A DNA stretch of 64,000 bases. It comes from Epiperipatus broadwayi (Eukaryota; Onychophora; Udeonychophora; Euonychophora; Peripatidae). The DNA is taken from NCBI GenBank assembly GCA_028023455.1, contig JAQFVV010012397.1, forward strand, positions 3,031,501 to 3,095,500, written 5' to 3'. The position numbers and the translations under genes are program-made. How positions within the stretch are numbered: position 1 is the stretch's first letter; the number at the start of each line of letters is the position of its first letter. Below are positions 57,500-64,000 of this stretch, piece by piece. The notes beneath the pieces are model-generated. The model had not been told where the DNA came from. It did not search any database and saw only the letters and a program-made list of their open reading frames with translations.

Positions 57500-58450
57500 C
57501 GTTTAGAAGACCTGATGTTGTATTATTTTTAAAGATCTGTAATTTTGTTTTAATTTCTGTTATAATCTGACAAATACATTTCCAAATTAATTCAATATCT
57601 TTTGCATTTCCATTTCAAGTAGTAAAGCTTTTTAGGTAATAGAATCTGCTCATCTCTTTGATATCCTGACTACCAATTTTAAATTATATGAGAGTTTATT
57701 TTATAGTCAGTTTTCCATACCTCATTAACTGAATAATTGTTTTTCGATATTATGTTTTCAAAGTGTAATCTTCTACATACATTATTTGTTAGCAAATCAT
57801 CATATATTTCTTTGTTGTTGTTGTTTTTTTTATGACTTTATGCATTATAATATCCAAAACTATTATAAATAATATGAAAATAATCAACCCTCTTTCGCTC
57901 CTGACTATACTCCCATTGTGCTTAAATATTGTCACTTAATTCTCCATTTGGCACTTGAATTATATAGCCCAAATCAAGTTAATTCATTTTTTGATTATAC
58001 CAAATATCTTTAGTGTATTTTTTATTTTTATTTTGATACTATTGATTGCTTCTAAAATCAACTAAAACATGTTATATAATGATTCATATTAATAAGATTG
58101 TTTCCCAATGACAAGTAGTATGTTTAGTAGCAGAATGGTTGAATTGAAGATTAGTTGGCTCAAAATTTTTCTATGCGTTAAAATCATTAATTTTTTTTAT
58201 TTTTGCAAGCTTGATCAAACTTTTTTTGCTAAGGACAGTTTTTTTGCCCAGACATTAATTAAAACCAACAGCAAATAATAATAAATCATAGGGCTTTGCA
58301 ATTCTTTAGATATTTTATGATCTTAACCATTTTATTTTTAGTCAGAAGATCTGAATTAATTCTGAGATTTATGTAGCAGTTGTTAACAAGTTTAATATCA
58401 TATATTCGTGCACTATTTCCAGCATTTCTATGTTTGTTCTTATTGCTAAA
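57500..58450 (-). pseudogene. LINE reverse transcriptase relic on the - strand
   Basis: The - strand from about 58080 gives INSIK (block A remnant), KIFGIIKK, CQMEN, then HNGSIVRSERGLIIFILFII and VLDIIMHKV, which follows the SGVRQGC-LSPLLFxIVLDxIMxKA order (block B). Then come EDYTLKT (remnant of the FADD region), YGKLTIK and KIGSQDIKEMSRFYYLKSFT TNGNAKD, resembling the V-xFxYLGS-xTxDGxxxKDI block. Many stops; old. Confidence 0.6.
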
Positions 58451-58699
58451 TCAATAACTTCTGTTCATATTTTATACTAGTTTATTATAGTAAGATTTTT
58501 TCCTGTTAAATTGTGGAATCCAGAGAATTAATTGCTGTTTTTTTTTTTGGATCTGCTCTTATTCATGTAGTATCATTTATCTTTCTTGATTCTTTTTCAT
58601 ATTTTCACTTTTTTACTTCGTAATTCTTTTTTATTTTATCAATTCTAATTTCGCTTCATTTTATATTTTTTTTATATTGTACCGGTCGAAAATATATGC

Positions 58700-61380
58700 T
58701 GACTCAACAAGCCTCAAAATCCAAGCAAAAGTACCTCTAATCCAATCATGCTCAAGATACACAGGTCTGGAGCAATTCTGAATTCTAACTTATTTGCCTA
58801 TTCTTCGAGTCTCTGACCCTACGAACAACAATCCTGATGATACAGCATAATTATTTTAATTCCAAGCCCAGAAACACATCGGTAGAGCATAAGATCGAAA
58901 TGTTGATGATCGAGACAAGAGTAGCCCATTACATTTATTACAGTTATTTATTAATGCTAAGCTATTAGCTAAAGAAAATAATTCTAAATATTATCAAGAA
59001 GAAAATAATAATTCAAAACTAGGATTTACACGAAATATAGATATTTAAGAGACTTAAACAAACACATATATATGTTACAATATTATTTCACGCTTGGGGT
59101 GATGTTGTCTATTTACAACTTTGGGATTTGTTTTTATAAAATCCCTTTACTTTAATTATTTAATGGATATAATTTTATGGAATGTGTTATAGCTTGTGTG
59201 GGGTTAATATGCCAATTTAAAGACATTTGCAGATATAATGCTGTGGATGTATAAAACAAATATAAAAGATCATGTCAAGTTTGGATGATTAATGATATAA
59301 AGGGTACTTTGCGATTTAGCAGTAAATGATTTTTGTGAACAGGCAAGAAGATACAAATTTAATCATCCATCGACAATATGAAAATCATTATATATGTTTT
59401 ACTGGCATTGTTTGGAAAAGACGTCTTTGGAACATATACATAAGGAACAAACAATGCGCTACATTTACGAGAATAAGTAAGTTATACAATCATTAATACA
59501 AATTGATTTACGTCTATGGGAATCGATAACGATTTTAAACTAAAGCAGTTTAAATCAATGAACTGAATAATTTACATGATTGCGTATTTTACGAAACGAG
59601 TCATTATGTTCAACACATTATTGCGACTAACTAAGGTTAGATAAGCAGTGAGTAAACTAATGAGAAGAGTAACGGCACTAGCATACAATAAAAAAATTTG
59701 TTTATCATGGCGGTTTTGGATACTTTATTATGTCAAAAGAATATTTGAAACTAACTTAGGGTTGGTATGTCCGCGGAATGATACCGAATTGGAGAGGTTG
59801 GGTTTGAATGCGGCTGCACAATCAAAACCTCATACCTCGTGTTCCACAGAAAGTAGCGTATAATTTTGATTATGAACGATTCAGAGATAGTTAAGTAGGC
59901 AGCTTTGGACCTCCAAAGTTCCCACATGACAACAAAATGGAAAAGATAAAATACCATAATAAAAGAAAATGTATGCCAGCAACGTTATTAGATATAACAT
60001 AATATTTATATTTTAAAGCGTGGAAATAGTCTAACCTCTGCGTAATAATGATCTGTTTTAATCAGTCATTTAACAGATTATAATGAATAATAACTCTTTT
60101 ACTTATAACATTAAACTAGCAAAATTTATATTTAATTTTGATTCCCATATACGTATTAACTGCTAGGATTAGCAAGAAGGGATGGTCCTAATTACAAAGT
60201 TAGCGATCTTCTAACAGTGAAATTTTAAAGACAAATTCAAAGCAATAAATTTAGCAGCATTCATCCACAGTAAAAGATTTTAATTAAAATCCAAGAATAA
60301 CTGATTTAAAATGAAACCAAACTAGCGAGCGATTTCTATTTAAAATAAACAAAACTTTATTGATAGATTTTAGATGAAGCCCCTGCTTCGTTCCAAATTA
60401 AACAATTATTCCCTTTTTTTTCAGACTCACAAGTTTGGGTAGTATTGGCATATTAAAGAAAATACATTATATATATACATAAAACAAAATAAGTTAAATA
60501 TTTAATGGAGCCGCATAAAGCTATATTACATAATTAAGCGTGAAAGGAGGTAGTTAGAATTACGTTACATTAGTAAGGGATTACAGAGAGAGCGTTTAAG
60601 AGCATATTTAACAGAAGCTTATTATAAATTAATATGCGAATTTAAGTACAAAAGTTTAACTATATCTTATTAGAAATTACAAAAGGGATTTAAATTAAAG
60701 GCAGCTCTACATGGAATGAGGTTACCTCAAGAACTATTGTGAATGCACAAAGAGAGATCCACTTTTAGTGCTTTCAAATTTGCAGGCTGGTACAGAATAT
60801 CAGTCAGCAGTCTGGTCAGCACTCAGACCGTCATCTGGTGCAGCCGGTCAGATGGATAGAACTTGTGTTAACTTCTTAAAATTTAACGATCTCTAAAACT
60901 ACTTTCTTGAATCACTTTTTCTGAAATTTACTAACTAACTGACTTCTTTTGTTTTATGGGCTCTTTTATACATTTTTTTAATCCCCCCAAGAATGCGATT
61001 TCACTTGCCCGCAGTTATCCCTGTAATTTTAATTTTAATTAGTAAAAAAATTTAAAGATAAGATTCGAAATACCTTTTAAGATATTTCAGATTTTGTATA
61101 GATTTACTAAGATTAACAAAGGGATTCATTATAGTTTTAATTAAAATTCTGACTTTTAATTAGCAAGAAATAATCTTATATAAAGAGAATAGATTACTTC
61201 TGCTTAGCAACTATTTTAAAATATGTCAAACCTTTTTAATTCCAAATACAACTAAAATATACATATAAAAATAATATAACTTTTAGTAATAAATATTACT
61301 AAATCATTGCTTCGTTCATATATATATATATATATATGCATCACGCACATTACTGTTTTGATTTTTACTAATTCTTTTTA
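58700..61380. other. unassigned sequence, possibly containing an old LTR element
   Basis: Patches at about 58700-58930 and 60700-60860 have more G+C than the rest (for example cagtctggtcagcactcaga). No coding motif or terminal repeat was found to support a specific element. Confidence 0.35.
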
Positions 61381-61399
61381 TAGCTTCTCTTTTAATTCT

Positions 61400-61520
61400 T
61401 GTGCATGCAGTGTACGAAAAAGGCAGATATATACGCGAGGTTTAAATTGCGGGTCCCGCAGGAGGTTACTATAGCTGGCGAAGCATGAAGCTCGATGTGA
61501 TTAGACATCGACTGCTTCAA
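61400..61520 (+). other. GC-rich structured patch
   Basis: Contains the palindrome gcgggtcccgc (61449-61459) and a hairpin at 61487-61518 (gaagc-tcgatgt, loop gatta, acatcga, ct bulge, gcttc), in otherwise A+T-rich DNA. It could encode a structured RNA or be a repeat fragment; it is not a tRNA that I can fold. Confidence 0.4.
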
Positions 61521-63826
61521 TATTAACTTTTCTTAATATCCGGACTTTGCTTTAATTGTTATAAGAAATATATTTTTATGTTGATGGATATACTTTTTTA
61601 TGATTTGATATCAAGGATAATTTCATCATGTAAATTTTTTATTAAAAATAGTTTCTCTTCAATTTAATAGTCTTATATCTTCTTATTGGATAGACATAAT
61701 CTTCATGATTGTTTTCAGTACTGATGCTAATAATGTAAGTATATAAGAATATGATGTGAATGGAAATAGTGATATATATTTCAAGTCGGACTTCTGTTTA
61801 AATTATGATAACCTTTTTATAATTTTGATTTGATATTGATTTTGTATATGTGTGCACAAGAAACGCTCTTATTTTCCCCCAAATAAAGAATTGAATAATT
61901 TATATTTTAAAATTAGTTTTTAATCTATTTTACCTTTATATTTAAAATATTAATATTAAAAATATTAGATAAAGAATATTATTAGATCTAATTTTGTAGA
62001 TTCATAATTACAATCTCATTTATTAAATTTGAGAAGACAAAATTTTTAATTAAAAAATGAAGAAGCCTTCTTTTTTGTTTTCTATTTTTGGAAGTAGTAG
62101 GCTGTTTTATATTGTAATTTAGAAATCATATGAACAAACATAATAGTGTTGTCTCTTTCTTTTTTTTTTTATGCAAAAGTTCTTAATATAATAGCAAATC
62201 AATAAATGCCCATCTTCAACAATATAAGGCAAAAACATTTCTTCACTTTATTGTCATCCAATGTAAATTTAACATCTTGAGTTGTTGAAATGAATTTGAA
62301 GATTGTTTATTTTTAATTCTAAAATATTACTGTCTGCATTAGCAATTGTGGATTTAAAATATGTTCAGAAGAGAGTATATATAGATGTAATTTGTTTATT
62401 GTTGATTTTGATCAAATCTTTATCACCTAAGATTTTTTTTTATTATTTACATCAAATTACCTTAATGCATAGAAAAAATGTATAAAGATAATAAAAATAG
62501 TTTGGCTATATTTTACCTAGGATTAATAAATCTATTGTTATATGGAATAATTAGTTATGGAATATTGATTTGTTTTGATATCTACAGTTTAATATTAATT
62601 TCCTGCCAGTAATATTATCTTCAGAAGTATTATACTCAGAAATATTGGTGAATAATTGATGAATGTAAATATTTTTAACATGGTGATAATCTTCGTTGTT
62701 ACCCATTCTTTTGTCACTTAATATCTGAAATATTTCAGTGATGAAAATTTCCAAAATTTTGTTACTACCTTATGCAGGCTTTTAACTATCATTATTTTTG
62801 AATACACATATATATTAAATAATTTATTAGAAAACAAATTTTATGACTTTGAAATAAACATGCAATCATCTTCAATAGCAATTTTTCATTGTTTTCCAGA
62901 ATCTTAATATAAATTGCTGTCACATCTTGTTTTCAAGATTTATAATAAAACAATCTAGAAATATTAATAATTAACAATGAATTCACTATAAAGTTTATCT
63001 GACAAAGAACAAGTGTATTATCATTAATTCTTAAAATGTGATAAAAAAATATTAATAATTGTAAAACAGAGAATTTGGATATAAAAATAAAATAAAAACT
63101 TTAATTTGGAAAAGAAGGTCAGAAGAATTAATGATGAAATAGAAAAATAAATGAATTAATGTGATTTTATGTGACTACATTTAAGCTATGATGAGAATAA
63201 ATGGAATTCAAATGAAGAATTTCATGTTCCAAGAAGTAATGATAATTAATCAGCTAAATTTTAGAGAGGAGGATAGTATAAAAAAATGTTTTCTGAGACG
63301 GGGGAAAAAATTTGTGTCATGAATCATGGACTAGGTCTTTGCCTTAGATGATTAAGAATACAATGTATATATATATATATGTTTTTGTGGGAGTGTGTCT
63401 ATATTCAAATGGATATCTACTCTCTAAGTTAAAAAGTGTCGATGTTTATTTCACAAGTAGCTTTTTAAATTGTGTATAAACAACTAATTACAAGTTCGAT
63501 TTTTTAATGCACAAACACATTGTAATGGTTATCTAAAATAAATTAACATGAAAATAAACTGCTTTAAATTTTTGCAAAAGTTTTGATATTATTTCATGAT
63601 TATATTTTTCTTACATTTACAGAATTATTTATTTCCATGAATAATCAGCATTTAAGTCGATAGTAGATAGTTTATAGAAAAAACAAACTTTTTAGATAAC
63701 ATTAGTGTAAAATTATAACTTTGTAAATTATATTTGTTTTACCTTTTTTTTTTTTTAGTTTTTGTTTTACTATATAAAATTAAAATAATGAAACAGAAAC
63801 TTTATGATTATTTACAGAAGCAAAAT
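61521..63826. other. A+T-rich non-genic stretch
   Basis: Simple TA runs (for example near 63368) and no recognisable domain. Confidence 0.5.
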
Positions 63827-64000
63827 TCCCCATACAGTAGCACCACTCAGTGCAAGCCAGAGTAATCAATGGATGCAGGAAGGTTTGTGCATAAAATCTT
63901 TATCTAGTGCATACTCATCCAATATCCCCAGACTAGTTTCTAGCTTGTGGCTTTCATCAGTGAAGAACCATGGATCTGAGAGCACTGCACCTAGATCTTG
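63827..64000 (+). mobile_element. family H element, start, cut by the window end
   Basis: Starts gaagcaaaattccccataca and continues through the left arm (cagtgcaagccagagtaatc ... catccaatatccccagacta ... gagagcactgcacctagatc). The 5' start point is within a few bases of that in other copies, so a full copy may continue outside. Confidence 0.85.

Noticed and set aside
61380-61520. tRNA gene
   Set aside because: No cloverleaf with proper D-, anticodon and T-arms can be drawn around the hairpin.
55365-64000. Next SMAP exon (FIRxKYE)
   Set aside because: Looked for in all + strand frames by eye; no matching block with an acceptor site was found, so it is probably outside the window.

Overview
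The window is animal (metazoan) nuclear DNA: strongly A+T-rich, dominated by decayed transposable elements, with one recognisable split host gene. That gene is on the + strand and encodes a SMAP-type ArfGAP. Two exons are visible: 38066-38199 (zinc finger and arginine finger of the ArfGAP domain) and 55279-55364 (the next part of the domain). Both have AG/GT borders and compatible phases, and they are separated by a 17.1-kb intron. The first exon and the exons after 55364 were not found. The protein sequence looks protostome-like, but the species cannot be fixed from sequence alone; a mollusc such as a cephalopod is only a guess.

The most striking content is a retroelement family called family H here. 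Its 5' module is an inverted repeat able to fold into a giant hairpin (arms up to about 375 bases). Its 3' tail contains the sequence gatcatgtgatgttta. In the long form, an APE/RT-type LINE lies between the two: ORF1 has a PHD finger and an SGNH esterase, and ORF2 has an endonuclease, a reverse transcriptase and a C-terminal CCHC finger. The copy at 19870-26054 carries all of these parts between perfect 12-base target-site duplications (TSDs). A short copy with only hairpin and tail (4461-5265) also has a perfect 12-base TSD. A third copy on the - strand (42462-44930) is flanked by a 7-base TSD and lies inside another repeat. The right arm of the hairpin contains a hammerhead-ribozyme-like core. 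Further short or truncated copies lie at 13248-13851, 47353-47820 and 63827-64000.

Layout: 1-8.6 kb holds minisatellites and a short family-H copy. 9.4-13.0 kb holds a decayed LINE split by about 1.5 kb of other sequence. 13.2-16 kb holds family-H hairpins, an LTR candidate and a hairpin element. 18-19 kb holds a LINE relic on the - strand. 19.9-26.1 kb is the composite family-H element. 29.9-34.3 kb holds a LINE fragment, a Ty3/gypsy RNase H-integrase relic, a palindrome, an RTE-like LINE end and a 1.5-kb foldback element. 36.6-37.6 kb is a hAT element with an 8-base TSD. The SMAP intron (38.2-55.3 kb) holds a TATA-plus-minisatellite block, a nest of inverted repeats with a family-H/LINE chimera, two LINE relics and a rearranged Ty3/gypsy element whose halves point away from each other. 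55.4-64 kb holds a foldback element, a LINE RT relic on the - strand, long unassigned A+T-rich DNA and the start of another family-H copy.

Almost every long reading frame outside SMAP belongs to a mobile element, and nearly all of these are broken by stops or frameshifts. All assignments come from reading motifs by eye; no database search was run.
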